Shown here: positions 28,551-37,036 of the stretch, piece after piece | Position numbering within the stretch: position 1 is the first letter of the stretch | Layout: each line of letters begins with the position of its first letter | NCBI RefSeq assembly: GCF_004362215.1 | Contig: NZ_SNWR01000001.1 | Span: 620,001 to 684,000, forward strand | Source of the DNA: Paractinoplanes brasiliensis | GTDB lineage: Bacteria; Actinomycetota; Actinomycetes; Mycobacteriales; Micromonosporaceae | Reading direction: 5' to 3' | DNA length: 64,000 nucleotides | Program-made: the position numbers and the translations under genes | The notes under the pieces: generated by a model | What the model was told of the DNA's origin: nothing | The model's database searches: none | Seen by the model: the letters and a program-made list of their open reading frames with translations, nothing else

Positions 28551-29842
28551 GATCGATACTCCTCTCCAGGAGCCGGCCCGGCCACCGGCTGCAACTCGTC
28601 AGGGGCGAAGTAGAAGTAGCGGCCGTACCAGTCGTGCAGGTCGGCAGCCGGATCGTCGACGAGCACAACCGCCACATGCACGTTGTCGTCGAAGTCGGTG
28701 ACCACCTTGGCGACCCGGGCGATCTGATCGGCGAAGAACAGATCCTGGGCGTCGGCGCGCCGGGACGGGTGGACCCGGACGAGGCTGCCCTTGGCCACCC
28801 GAACGCCGGCGATGACGACCGCATCGAGGTCCGGTTCGACCGCGACGTCTTCGCGGATGTCTCGCCGGGCGCCGTGCAGGCGCAGCAGGTCGGCGGCTGA
28901 CATCGCATCGCACCGGTCCACAATGGCCTGTGCCCGCGGATCGGTGGCCCGTGCCTGGGCCTTCTCCGCCTCGGTCATGGTCATCACGCGCAGGGTCAGG
29001 ATCTCGTCGATCTCCGTGGAGTCGAACAACTGCCCCGGACTCTGCTCGGCCACCTCCGGGTGGTCGTACAGGATGATCGGCGCGCCGAGCACCACCGTCC
29101 GGGTGCCGGGCGGTCCGGCCAGGACCGGCCAGCAGCGACGCTGCCGGCACCGGGCGGCGGCCGCGGCGGCCTCCGGCGGCGGCTCCAGCAGCGACACGAA
29201 TGCCACGCCCTGAGCCTCCACCAGCAGGTGGGCGCCGACCAGCGAGCGACGGATGGCGCTGTCCTTGCCGGTCACCGTGCCGGGGTGCTCGTTGGCGACC
29301 GCCACGGTCAGCCGGAGCAGGCCGTCGTCCGGCTCCACCGTGGTACGCACCCGCGCGGTCAGCGGCCATCGGCGCCGCACGATCCGGCCGGCCGGCCCGC
29401 CACCTGGCCCGGCGATCGGTTCGATCTCCTCACCGCCGGGCACGTCGACCGGGAACTCCGCCGGACCGGTCAGCGGCAGGTCCGGCCGGCTGATCTCCCG
29501 CTCCACCGCCTCGTCCCAGCTGAGCAGCGTGGCGCCGGCGACGGTCAGGGCGTCCACCGGCCGGTACGACCCGTCCGGTTCCAGCCGCTGCACCTCGCGT
29601 GCCTGCACCTGCAGGAAGCGCAACCGGACGGTGACCCGGCCGGTGCCCTCGCCGGGAGCCACCAGGCACTGCATGGCCATGTCCGGTGGCTCGCCGAAGG
29701 CCTGCGCCGCGGCAGCCGGCGGGCCCAGCACGCCGAACTGCCACCGGGATCGGTTCTTCGCCGCGCCGGCCCGGTACGGGTACAGCAGATACCCCTCGTA
29801 GAGCACCGCGTCGGCGACGGCGCGCACCGCGTCGGTGGTCAT
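28547..29842 (-). CDS. Hydrogenase-operon protein of unknown function (431 residues)
   Basis: Begins MTTDAVRAVADAVLYEGYLLYPYR, then a region of repeated beta strands (VTVRLRFLQVQAREVQRL, VRTTVEPDDGLLRLTVAVAN), and ends with YGRYFYFAPDELQPV. VLYEGYLLYPYR and the FVSLLEPP region are typical of a conserved family in actinobacterial group 1h hydrogenase loci. No catalytic motif, signal peptide or membrane helix is visible. Overlaps the upstream gene (ATGA) and the downstream micropeptide (GTGA). Function unknown; essential accessory role is inferred from tight linkage. Confidence 0.8.
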   Translation of the reverse strand: MTTDAVRAVADAVLYEGYLLYPYRAGAAKNRSRWQFGVLGPPAAAAQAFGEPPDMAMQCLVAPGEGTGRVTVRLRFLQVQAREVQRLEPDGSYRPVDALTVAGATLLSWDEAVEREISRPDLPLTGPAEFPVDVPGGEEIEPIAGPGGGPAGRIVRRRWPLTARVRTTVEPDDGLLRLTVAVANEHPGTVTGKDSAIRRSLVGAHLLVEAQGVAFVSLLEPPPEAAAAAARCRQRRCWPVLAGPPGTRTVVLGAPIILYDHPEVAEQSPGQLFDSTEIDEILTLRVMTMTEAEKAQARATDPRAQAIVDRCDAMSAADLLRLHGARRDIREDVAVEPDLDAVVIAGVRVAKGSLVRVHPSRRADAQDLFFADQIARVAKVVTDFDDNVHVAVVLVDDPAADLHDWYGRYFYFAPDELQPVAGPAPGEEYRS

Positions 29843-30480
29843 CGGGCCGGCCCGTCCGCGGCGGTCAGGAGCTTCTGCATCGTCTCGTCCCAGCTGACCA
29901 GGCCGTGCCGGGCCCGATAGGCGGCCAGCTCGGTCAGCACGTCCGAGCCGATCCGCAGCCAGCCGGTGTTCGGGTAGTACGACTCGATCATCTGTCGCCA
30001 CACCGCCACCGGCAGGCTGTGCCGGGCCTCGCACGACCACGGGATCTGCTCCACCCCGAAGCCGGTGCTGCCGCGGGTGAACACCGTGCCGGAGAAGAGG
30101 AAGGTCAGCGGCACATCGCCGGCGTCGAGCGCGTGCAGGTAGCGGCTGCCGATGACCTCGAGGTCGTACGTGCACGGCAGCGCGAGGTCGGCCTCGGTGC
30201 GGCCGGTGAAGCCCTGCACCGTGGTGTGGCACTGCATCCACTGGAACGGCTTGACAGTGTCCGCCCACCGCTCCCGCTCGCCGAACAGCCCACGAAGCCG
30301 CTCCTCCTCGGCCGGGTCGTATCGGCGACGCTGCGGTTCGATACGCACCTGGCAGCGCAGCGTGATGGCGTGGATTCGCTGGCCGGTGGTCTCCTCGATC
30401 CCCAGCCGCGCGGTCAGTTGGGGTGCCATCGCGTACGGCTCGGCGGCTACGTCGAGCACAGCGAACCGGTAGTCGCTCAT
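29839..30480 (-). CDS. Hydrogenase-operon protein, DUF6084-like
   Basis: 213 residues beginning MSDYRFAVLDVAAEPYA. It resembles a conserved actinobacterial family that I recall as DUF6084, linked to hydrogenase loci. Motifs include TLRCQVRIEPQRRRYDPAEE, LPCTYDLEV and a C-terminal YYPNTGWLRI. All-beta composition, no cofactor motif. Four-base overlaps with both neighbours show it is made with DUF5947-like and the 431-residue protein; the three probably form one functional unit. Confidence 0.8.
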   Translation of the reverse strand: MSDYRFAVLDVAAEPYAMAPQLTARLGIEETTGQRIHAITLRCQVRIEPQRRRYDPAEEERLRGLFGERERWADTVKPFQWMQCHTTVQGFTGRTEADLALPCTYDLEVIGSRYLHALDAGDVPLTFLFSGTVFTRGSTGFGVEQIPWSCEARHSLPVAVWRQMIESYYPNTGWLRIGSDVLTELAAYRARHGLVSWDETMQKLLTAADGPAR

Positions 30481-31139
30481 GCCGCACCGGCCGGCGGAGC
30501 GGGCCGGCTGAGCGCCCGCACCCGATCGAAGAACTCGTCCATGGCGTCCTGTGCCTCGCGTCCGCCGTCGAAACCACGCCACCGGGCGCGGAGCCGTCCG
30601 ACGAGTTCGTAACACGCGTCGATGGGCACCAGGTGGCACACCGTGTCCGTCGCCGGGCCCGGCCGGGCCGGCCGGCGGACCAGCACCGCCTCCACGTCCG
30701 GCCGCAGCACCGCCAGCTCCGGGGTACGCGCTACGATCCGGTCCCAGGCGGCCAGCGGCAGCTCCGACTCGGTGGCCCCGGCCGGGCCGGGATAGAGCGC
30801 GACCATCCGGTCCTGCACGGAGTTGCGGAAGAGGAAGGCCAGTCCGACCGGGATCTGCAACTCGTCCCAGGCCCGCTCGTCGAAGGCGGAACCGGGGAAG
30901 GACAGGTAGCGGTCCGGCACGGCCCGGTAGTGCAGCACCGCATGCTCGTCGGTGAACAGCAGAGAGCAGGGCCGGCACGCGCACATCAGCGCCCGGCTCT
31001 GCAGGTCGACCACGTGCCGGTGGTCGTCGCCGATGACGGCCGAGCACATGTCGCAGTGCTCGGCGGCCGCCGCGGCCGGCCGGCTGCGGGCAATCCGCCG
31101 CAGCGCGGACAACGGCGCGCCGGACCGCGGAGCAGTCAT
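30477..31139 (-). CDS. Hydrogenase-operon protein, DUF5947-like
   Basis: 220 residues with CDMCSAVIGDDHRHVVDL near the N terminus and a second cysteine pair in MCACRPCSLLF (C-x-C-x-x-C). These four or five cysteines could bind zinc or an Fe-S cluster. The middle (LSFPGSAFDERAWDELQIPVGLAFLF) is typical of the family I recall as DUF5947, usually within hydrogenase operons. Overlaps both neighbours by four bases. A role in electron transfer or assembly is inference. Confidence 0.8.
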   Translation of the reverse strand: MTAPRSGAPLSALRRIARSRPAAAAAEHCDMCSAVIGDDHRHVVDLQSRALMCACRPCSLLFTDEHAVLHYRAVPDRYLSFPGSAFDERAWDELQIPVGLAFLFRNSVQDRMVALYPGPAGATESELPLAAWDRIVARTPELAVLRPDVEAVLVRRPARPGPATDTVCHLVPIDACYELVGRLRARWRGFDGGREAQDAMDEFFDRVRALSRPAPPAGAA

Positions 31140-31657
31140 GTCGCCACCTTCCGGTCCCCGCCGACCCGGGTGAACAGGGCGGACACCGGGATCACCGCCG
31201 CGGCGGCCAGTGCGTCGTCGACCTCGACGGCGGTCACCTCCGGCGCCGCGGCCTCGATCGCCGCCTCGACCGCGGAACGGTGCGCGGCCGACGAAGACCC
31301 GCAGCCGGCCGGCATCCGCAACCGGACCACCCCGTCCGCGGTGATCTCCAGCAGGTCCACGTCGTGGCCGGCGAGCGCCCGCTCGATCCGGGTCTGCGCG
31401 TCGTACGGATGCAGGCCGTGCACCAGCAGCAGGCCGGACACCAGGTCGTCGTCGGCGACCGCGTCGAGCGCCTCGTCGGTCAGCGCGCCGTGCTCGTGCA
31501 GCACCTCGAGCAGCCGTTCCAGCCCGGCGCCGTACAGGTCGGCCACCAGGCGCACCAGTTCCTCGGCCCGGTGGCGGGCGGCCGGACCGGCGGACGCGCT
31601 GGCGGCGATGAGCGATTCGATGCGTTCCCCGGCCGCCTGCCAATCCTGTTCCGGCAC
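31136..31657 (-). CDS. Nfu-like hydrogenase-associated protein 1
   Basis: 173 residues. The N-terminal half is helical (LVADLYGAGLERLLEVL, LLLVHGLHPYDAQTRIERAL); the C-terminal half is an Nfu/NifU-C-like fold (LLEITADGVVRLRMPAGCGSSS...). In true Nfu proteins a CxxC binds the cluster; here a single Cys in GCGSS remains, so the cluster-binding mode must differ or a dimer shares ligands. It follows hhyL by three bases and has a paralog at 36498-37010. Likely an Fe-S related assembly or electron carrier factor for the hydrogenase. Confidence 0.78.
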   Translation of the reverse strand: MPEQDWQAAGERIESLIAASASAGPAARHRAEELVRLVADLYGAGLERLLEVLHEHGALTDEALDAVADDDLVSGLLLVHGLHPYDAQTRIERALAGHDVDLLEITADGVVRLRMPAGCGSSSAAHRSAVEAAIEAAAPEVTAVEVDDALAAAAVIPVSALFTRVGGDRKVAT

Positions 31658-31660
31658 CGG

Positions 31661-33412
31661 TCACTCGCCTCCGGCCGACTGCGTCGGCGAGTGCAGGAGC
31701 TCCAGCTTCTTGCCGCCGCCGAGATACATGTGCACGCCGCAGGGCAGACACGGGTCGAAGCTGCGCACCGTACGCATGATGTCGATGCCCTTGAAGTTGT
31801 CCCGGTCGTTCTCCTCGAAGATCGGCTGCCCCTGCACCGCGTCCTCGTACGGCCCGGGGGTGCCGTAGCTGTCGCGCGGGTTGGCGTTCCACGGCGTCGG
31901 CGGGTACGGGTGATAGTTCGCGATCTTGCCGTCACGGATCACCATGTGATGCGAGAGAACGCCACGGACCGCCTCGGTGAAGCCGCAACCGATGCCCTCG
32001 TCCGGCACCTCGAACGGCTCCCAGGTCTTGGTGCGGCCGGCCCGGATTTCCACCAGCGCCTTCTCCGCGAAGTGCAGGGCGCAGGCGGCGGCGTACGCCT
32101 GGAAGTAGGTGCGGGCCCGGTTGCGCTCGATGGTGTTGCTCCAGCGCGGGATCGTCCACTCCAGCTCCACCGGGCCCTTGAGCGCGGTCTTCGGCAGGTT
32201 GATCCGCACCGAGCTGCCGGTGGCCTGCACATAGCCGATGTCGACCAGGCCGGCCAGCGCGGTCACCCAGAGCCGGGCCAGCGGGCCGCCGCCGGTGTCC
32301 AGCGCGAGGTAGTCCTTGCCGTCGTACCAGCGCGGGGACATCACCCAGCTGTACTTGTCGTCCAGGTCGCGCTTCTGCGGCTTCGGGTTGGTGTGCTGAT
32401 TCCACGGATGCCGCCGGTCCACCGGGTTGCCCAGCGGGTCGTGGGTCACGAACATCTCCTGGTCCGTCCAGTCGTCGTAGTAGGACGAGCCGAGCAGGAT
32501 CCGGATGCCCAGGTTGATCTTCACGAGGTCGGTGGTGATGAGTTTGCCGTCCACGACGATGCCCGGGGTGACGTACATCTTGCGGCCCCAGTCGGTCATG
32601 TCGGCGTACGAGAAGTTGCAGTGCTCCGGGTCCTGGAACGAGCCCCAGCAGCCGAGCAGGACGCGCCGGTTGCCGACCTGCTCGTAGCCGGGCAGCGCCT
32701 GGTAGAAGAAGTCGAACAGGTCGTCGTGCATCGGCACGACCCTCTTCATGAACTCCACGTACCGCATCAGCCGGCTGAGGTAGTCGGTCATCAGCTGGAT
32801 GGTCGCGACCGTGCCGACGCCGCCCGGATACAGCGTGGAGGGGTGCACGTGGCGGCCCTCCATCAGGCAGAACATCTCCCGCGTCATGCGGCTGACCTGC
32901 AGCGCCTCGCGGTAGAACTCACCGGTGAACGGGTTCAGCGACCGCATGATGTCGCCGATGGTGCGGTAGCCGTGGTCGCCGGCGTGCGGCGCCTCGGTCC
33001 GGTTCGCCTGCTCGAGCACGCCCGGGTTGGTTTCGGCGACCATCTTCTCGCAGTAGTCCACCCCGACGAGGTTCTCCTGGAAGATGTTGTGGTCGAACAT
33101 GTACTCGGCCGCCTCGCCGAGGTTGACGATCCACTCCCCCAGGTGCGGCGGCTTCACCCCGTACGCCATGTTCTGCGTGTAGCAGGAACAGGTGGCGTGG
33201 TTGTCGCCGCAGATGCCGCAGATCCGGCTGGTGATGAAGTGGGCGTCACGGGGATCCTTGCCCTTCATGAAGATCGAGTAGCCACGGAAGATCGAGCTGG
33301 TGCTCTTGCACTCCGCGACGATCCGCTGCTTGAAGTCGATCTTCGTGTAGATCCCCAGGCTGCCGACGATACGGGTGATCGGGTCCCATGCCATCTCCAC
33401 GAGATCGGCCAT
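31661..33412 (-). CDS. hhyL: Group 1h [NiFe]-hydrogenase large subunit
   Basis: 583 residues holding the Ni-Fe active site. Nickel ligands are Cys65/Cys68 (RICGICGDNHATCS) and Cys555/Cys558 (SFDPCLPCGVH), with the protease cleavage expected after His561, leaving a 22-residue tail to be removed. The L1 form CGDNHATC and near-identity in my memory to mycobacterial HhyL place it in group 1h (formerly group 5), the high-affinity enzyme that oxidises atmospheric H2. It lies 18 bases behind hhyS. Soluble or membrane-associated, electrons go toward the respiratory quinone pool (family knowledge). Confidence 0.96.
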   Translation of the reverse strand: MADLVEMAWDPITRIVGSLGIYTKIDFKQRIVAECKSTSSIFRGYSIFMKGKDPRDAHFITSRICGICGDNHATCSCYTQNMAYGVKPPHLGEWIVNLGEAAEYMFDHNIFQENLVGVDYCEKMVAETNPGVLEQANRTEAPHAGDHGYRTIGDIMRSLNPFTGEFYREALQVSRMTREMFCLMEGRHVHPSTLYPGGVGTVATIQLMTDYLSRLMRYVEFMKRVVPMHDDLFDFFYQALPGYEQVGNRRVLLGCWGSFQDPEHCNFSYADMTDWGRKMYVTPGIVVDGKLITTDLVKINLGIRILLGSSYYDDWTDQEMFVTHDPLGNPVDRRHPWNQHTNPKPQKRDLDDKYSWVMSPRWYDGKDYLALDTGGGPLARLWVTALAGLVDIGYVQATGSSVRINLPKTALKGPVELEWTIPRWSNTIERNRARTYFQAYAAACALHFAEKALVEIRAGRTKTWEPFEVPDEGIGCGFTEAVRGVLSHHMVIRDGKIANYHPYPPTPWNANPRDSYGTPGPYEDAVQGQPIFEENDRDNFKGIDIMRTVRSFDPCLPCGVHMYLGGGKKLELLHSPTQSAGGE

Positions 33413-33430
33413 CCCAGCGTCTCCTTCCGA

Positions 33431-34486
33431 TCACCAGGTGCGGGTGGCACCGGTGGTCAGCTTCCGGCCCGGCTTGCGCCACTTGGGCTCGCGGTCGAGG
33501 GTGTGCGTGGTGATGCTGCGCAGCCGGCGGATCGCCGGCCCGTACAGCCCGACCGCGCTGGTGGAGAGGCGGCCGCCGGGCGGCTCGTCCATGAACGGCA
33601 TGAACTTGTCCGGGAAGCCGGGCATGGTGCAGCCGATGCAGATGCCGCCGACGTTCGGGCACCCGCCGATCCCGTTCATCCAGCCCCGTTTGGGCACGTT
33701 GCACTTCACCACCGGGCCCCAGCAGCCGAGCTTGACGATGCACTTCGGCGACCCGTACTCGTCTGCGAAGTCGGCCTGCTCGTAGTAGCCGGCACGGTCG
33801 CAGCCCTCGTGCACGGTCTGCCCGAACAACCAGGTCGGCCGCAACGCCTCGTCCAGCGGGATCATCGGCGCCTGACCGGTGGCCATGTAGAGCAGGTAGG
33901 TCAGGGTCTCGGAGAGGTTGTCCGGCTGGATCGGGCAGCCCGGCACACAGACGATCGGGATGCCGGCCTTGGACTTCCACTCCCAGCCCAGGTAATCGGG
34001 CACGCCCATGGCGCCGGTCGGGTTGCCGGCCATGGCGTGGATGCCGCCGTATGTCGCGCAGGTGCCCACGGCGACCACCGCGGTCGCCTTCGGCACCAGC
34101 CGGTCCAGCCACTCGGAGGTCGTCATCGGTTGTCCGGTGGCCGGATCGTTGCCGAAGCCGCACCAGTAGCCGTGATCGTGCAGCTTCTCGTTGGGGATCG
34201 ACCCCTCGACCACCAGCACGAAAGGTTCCAGCTCGCCGCGGTCGGCTTTGAAGAACCACTCGAGGAAGTCGTCGGCGCCACCGTTCGGACCGCATTCGAA
34301 GTCGATCAACGGCCAGTGCACGGCGATCCGCGGCAGCCCGGGCAGGGCGCCGAGCGCGATCTCCTCGATGCTCGGCTGCGTGGCCGCGGTCAGCGCGACC
34401 GAATCACCGTCGCAGCTGAGCCCGGCGTTGATCCAGAGAACGTGGATGAGGGTGTCGGCTGCTTTCACCGCTTCTGCTGAGGGCAT
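33431..34486 (-). CDS. hhyS: Group 1h [NiFe]-hydrogenase small subunit
   Basis: 351 residues carrying three Fe-S clusters. The proximal site shows Cys25-x-x-Asp28 (LSCDGDS), Cys143 (VGTCATYGG) and Cys184 (VPGCP): Asp replaces the usual second Cys, as described for the actinobacterial-type enzyme of Ralstonia. Distal ligands lie around Cys249, Cys255, Cys262, Cys276, Cys283, Cys286. No Tat signal is present, so the enzyme faces the cytoplasm, as in group 1h. The start MPSAEAVKAAD at 34486 has GGAAG ahead. A basic tail follows the last cluster. Confidence 0.95.
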   Translation of the reverse strand: MPSAEAVKAADTLIHVLWINAGLSCDGDSVALTAATQPSIEEIALGALPGLPRIAVHWPLIDFECGPNGGADDFLEWFFKADRGELEPFVLVVEGSIPNEKLHDHGYWCGFGNDPATGQPMTTSEWLDRLVPKATAVVAVGTCATYGGIHAMAGNPTGAMGVPDYLGWEWKSKAGIPIVCVPGCPIQPDNLSETLTYLLYMATGQAPMIPLDEALRPTWLFGQTVHEGCDRAGYYEQADFADEYGSPKCIVKLGCWGPVVKCNVPKRGWMNGIGGCPNVGGICIGCTMPGFPDKFMPFMDEPPGGRLSTSAVGLYGPAIRRLRSITTHTLDREPKWRKPGRKLTTGATRTW

Positions 34487-34502
34487 GGCAGACCCGCTTC
34501 CC

Positions 34503-34519
34503 GGGGTCGTCCGGACCCC
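34503..34519. promoter_or_regulatory. Palindrome upstream of hhyS
   Basis: GGGGTC-GTCCG-GACCCC lies 17 to 33 bases upstream of the hhyS start, between the divergent hhyS and hypA genes. It resembles in form, not exactly in bases, DosR/DevR-type hypoxia boxes, and could also act as a 5' untranslated-region hairpin. Function unproven. Confidence 0.4.
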
Positions 34520-34630
34520 TGCGGCGCTCAAAAGATCGACACTGGGTATCAGCAGTGTGACGCACGGAACAGCCTGCTCCTCCACGTGCGACAATGTCAA
34601 CCGATCCGACCCGGGCCGGAGCGAGGGCTG

Positions 34631-34960
34631 ATGCACGAATTGTCGATCGCCGAGAGCGTGGTGGCGGCGGTGTGCGAGCGGGCCGGCGACCGCCGGGTGC
34701 ACAGCGTCCGGATGCGGATCGGCGCGTTCACCGCGGTGGTGCCGGACGCCATGCAGTTCTGCTTCGGACTGGCCGTCGAGGGCACCGTCGCCGACGGCGC
34801 GCGGCTGGACATCGAGCACCGGCCCGGTGCCGTGCACTGCCGCGCGTGCGGCGCCGACACCGACCTTGCCGACATGCTGCTGCTGTGCCCGTGCGGCAGC
34901 GCCGACGTGGCCGTGACCGCCGGCCGCGAGCTGCAGATCGTCTCGATGGAGGTGGGCTGA
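34631..34960 (+). CDS. hypA: Hydrogenase nickel-insertion protein HypA
   Basis: 109 residues. The nickel site is MHE at residues 1-3 (His2), and the zinc ribbon has Cys pairs CRAC and CPCG, the second pair with one fewer residue than in the textbook CxxC. HypA delivers nickel to the large subunit with HypB. Starts ATG after GGAGCGAGG and is divergent from hhyS across 144 bases; hypB follows after three bases. Confidence 0.93.
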   Translation: MHELSIAESVVAAVCERAGDRRVHSVRMRIGAFTAVVPDAMQFCFGLAVEGTVADGARLDIEHRPGAVHCRACGADTDLADMLLLCPCGSADVAVTAGRELQIVSMEVG

Positions 34961-34963
34961 GCC

Positions 34964-35691
34964 ATGTGTGCGACGTGTGGATGCGGGCAACCCGACGACC
35001 GTCCGCACCCCACGATCACCCCCACGCCCACAGCCCGGCCACCGAGACGATCTCCCTCGAGGAGAAGGTGCTGGCCCGCAACGACGCGATCGCTGCGGAG
35101 GTCCGCAGCCGGCTGGCCCACCGTGGCATCGTCGCGGTCAACCTGATGAGTTCGCCCGGCTCGGGCAAGACCACGTTGCTGGAACGGACGATCCGGGATC
35201 TGGACGGTGACCGTCCGGTCGCGGTGATCGAGGGCGATCAGGAGACACCGCTGGACGCCGAGCGGATCCGCCGCACCGGCTGCGCCGTGGTGCAGGTCAA
35301 CACGGGCGCCGGTTGCCACCTGGACGCGGCGATGATGCGTGCGGCGGTGAACAAGCTGGATCCGTCACCGGGAACCCTGCTGTTCGTGGAGAACGTGGGC
35401 AATCTCATCTGTCCGGCGCTGTTCGACCTCGGCGAGCGCGCCAAGGTGGTGATCATCTCGGTGACCGAGGGGGCCGACAAGCCGCTGAAGTACCCGCACA
35501 TGTTCGCGGTGGCGGATCTCGTGCTGGTGAACAAGGTGGACCTCCTGCCGTACGTGGACTTCGACCTCGACGCCTGCCGCCGGCATGTGTCGGCGGTCAA
35601 TGCCGGGGCGCGAGTGCTGGCGCTGTCGGCCACCCGCGGCGACGACGTCGATGCCTGGTACGACTGGCTCACGGCACCCGCCATCAGGTGA
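34964..35691 (+). CDS. hypB: Hydrogenase nickel GTPase HypB, apparent frameshift
   Basis: SIMIBI GTPase that drives nickel transfer. The GTPase is intact: P-loop NLMSSPGSGKTTLLE, EGDQET, GAGCHLD, VNKVDLLP. The natural N terminus MCATCGCGQPDD (metal-binding CxxCxC) starts at 34964, but that frame does not continue into the GTPase. The His-rich stretch HDHPHAHSP and the rest are in the neighbouring frame. One more C in the CCCC run at 35008-35011 would join both smoothly (RPHPHDHPHAHS). Otherwise translation could only start late, at 34966 or 34981, and lose the cysteines. Sequencing error, real mutation or slippage are all possible. Confidence 0.88.
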
Positions 35692-36286
35692 CGCTCGGCT
35701 CGGGGTGCCGCCGCCACACCTGGTACAGCTCGGCGCCGCCACCGGTGCCGAACACCCGCAGCACCCGGTCGGCCCGGACCAGACTGGAGATCTCGGCCGT
35801 GACGTCGTGCAGGACGCCCGGTGCGGTGAACACGACGGGCAGGCTGCCTGCATCGAGGGCCCGCTTCAGCGTGACCGCCTGCCGGCGCGTCTCCATGCCC
35901 GGCCCGCCGACCTCCAGGCCGAACACATCACGCCGGGGCAGCCGGCCGCGCAGCCGGGTGACCACCGCGTCGTGTCCCGGCCGGATGCAGGACGCCCGCT
36001 CGCAAACCACCAGCAGCTCGTCGTCGGCGGCCAGCTCGGCCAGTCGGGCCATCACCGCGTCGATGCCCGCGTCGTGGTCGCGCAGGACCGCGACGGTGGT
36101 CGTGGCGTCGCCGCCGTGTCCCTCGTCGAGATCCGCCTGCGCACGCCACCAACCCTCCTCCGGTTCCCGGATCACCGCGGCCGGCGCCGCCGTACGACGG
36201 CACAGTGCCTGCGGTCGCCCCGACGCGAATCGGCGCGTGGCCGGGAGGCCCGGTGGGCGCCGCGTGGACTTTCCTTGCCAAATCAC
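35684..36286 (-). CDS. Unknown protein between the two hydrogenase modules
   Basis: 200 residues from GTG at 36286 with GAGGTGG seven bases ahead. The first 60 residues are basic and low in structure; then TTTVAVLRDHDAGIDAVMARL, ELLVVCERASCIRPGHD and ALDAGSLPVVFTAPGVLHDV suggest alternating helix/strand, a Rossmann-like alpha/beta fold. No family recognised. Its 3' end overlaps the convergent hypB by eight bases. It follows hhyS2 and Nfu-like 2 in the same direction, after 211 bases. Confidence 0.6.
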   Translation of the reverse strand: MIWQGKSTRRPPGLPATRRFASGRPQALCRRTAAPAAVIREPEEGWWRAQADLDEGHGGDATTTVAVLRDHDAGIDAVMARLAELAADDELLVVCERASCIRPGHDAVVTRLRGRLPRRDVFGLEVGGPGMETRRQAVTLKRALDAGSLPVVFTAPGVLHDVTAEISSLVRADRVLRVFGTGGGAELYQVWRRHPEPSVT

Positions 36287-36497
36287 GTTTCTGCCACCTC
36301 AGCTCGTCCGGCGCCGTGGGTCCGGCACCGGCACCCAGCGTGCACGGCGCCGGAAGGAGGCACCATACCCAGCCCTGTCCACCCACAAGTGGCCGTCACG
36401 CAGGCCGCTGCCTGAGACATCTTCCCTGCTCAGGGCGGCGATGGACAGAAGTGTCCACCGGGACCCCCGAGCCTCTGTACCCCGAGCGGGGTAACCC

Positions 36498-37010
36498 TCA
36501 CCGCCCGGCCGGCCTCGGCCGGGCCGACACCTGCAGCAGCGGGAGCGGCGCCGGCGGGACCACCACGTCCACGCCGGACAGCTCCGGCGCGGCCCGCATG
36601 ACGACCGCTTCGACCTGCCGCACCACCGCCTGCCGGGACGACGGGCAGCCACCACCGCCGGCGAGGCGCAGGTGTGCCGTCCCGTCCCGGTCCACGCCGA
36701 GCACGTCGACCCCGGCCGCGGGTCGCATCCGGTCCAGCGCACGCCGGATCCGCGCCGCGGTGTCCATCGGATGCAGGTCGTGCACCAGCAGCAGGCTCTC
36801 CACCAGCGGATCAGCGCACAGGTCGGCGAGCCGGGCCGGGCCGAGCCGCTCGGCGATCCGGGCCAACCCGGCGCCGTACAACTGGACGAGGCACGCCGTC
36901 AGCTGCTCGGCGGCCTCGGCGGCGCGCCGGTCGGGCCGCGCGCGCAGCTCCGCGAGCAGCTGGCCGACGCGCTCGGCGGTCTGCTCCGCGGCGTCGTCGG
37001 TGGCGTTCAC
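36498..37010 (-). CDS. Nfu-like hydrogenase-associated protein 2
   Basis: 170 residues, a paralog of the 31136-31657 product: helical half LVQLYGAGLARIAERL, LLLVHDLHPMDTAARIRRAL, then DVLGVDRDGTAHLRLAGGGGCPSSRQAV and a C-terminal helix. The same single-cysteine pattern (GGCPSS) is kept. GGAGG precedes the GTG start and hhyS2 ends 26 bases upstream, so it pairs with hhyS2 as Nfu-like 1 follows hhyL. The pairing suggests co-duplication. Confidence 0.75.
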   Translation of the reverse strand: MNATDDAAEQTAERVGQLLAELRARPDRRAAEAAEQLTACLVQLYGAGLARIAERLGPARLADLCADPLVESLLLVHDLHPMDTAARIRRALDRMRPAAGVDVLGVDRDGTAHLRLAGGGGCPSSRQAVVRQVEAVVMRAAPELSGVDVVVPPAPLPLLQVSARPRPAGR

Positions 37011-37036
37011 GGCGACCTCCGATCAGGGGTAGGCAA

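Noticed and set aside
31280..34480. A 1066-codon rightward frame opposite hhyL and hhyS
   Set aside because: It mirrors the hydrogenase codons; its product is Arg/Gly/Val/His-rich without domains. High GC leaves long antisense frames open.
31661..34486. Group 2a (Huc-type) hydrogenase
   Set aside because: The L1 motif CGICGDNHATC and the CxxD proximal motif are those of group 1h, and there is no HucM-like gene.
34557..34572. CRP/GlxR-like TGTGA-N6-GAACA site near hypA
   Set aside because: Only one half-site matches the TGTGA-N6-TCACA consensus; not enough to claim.
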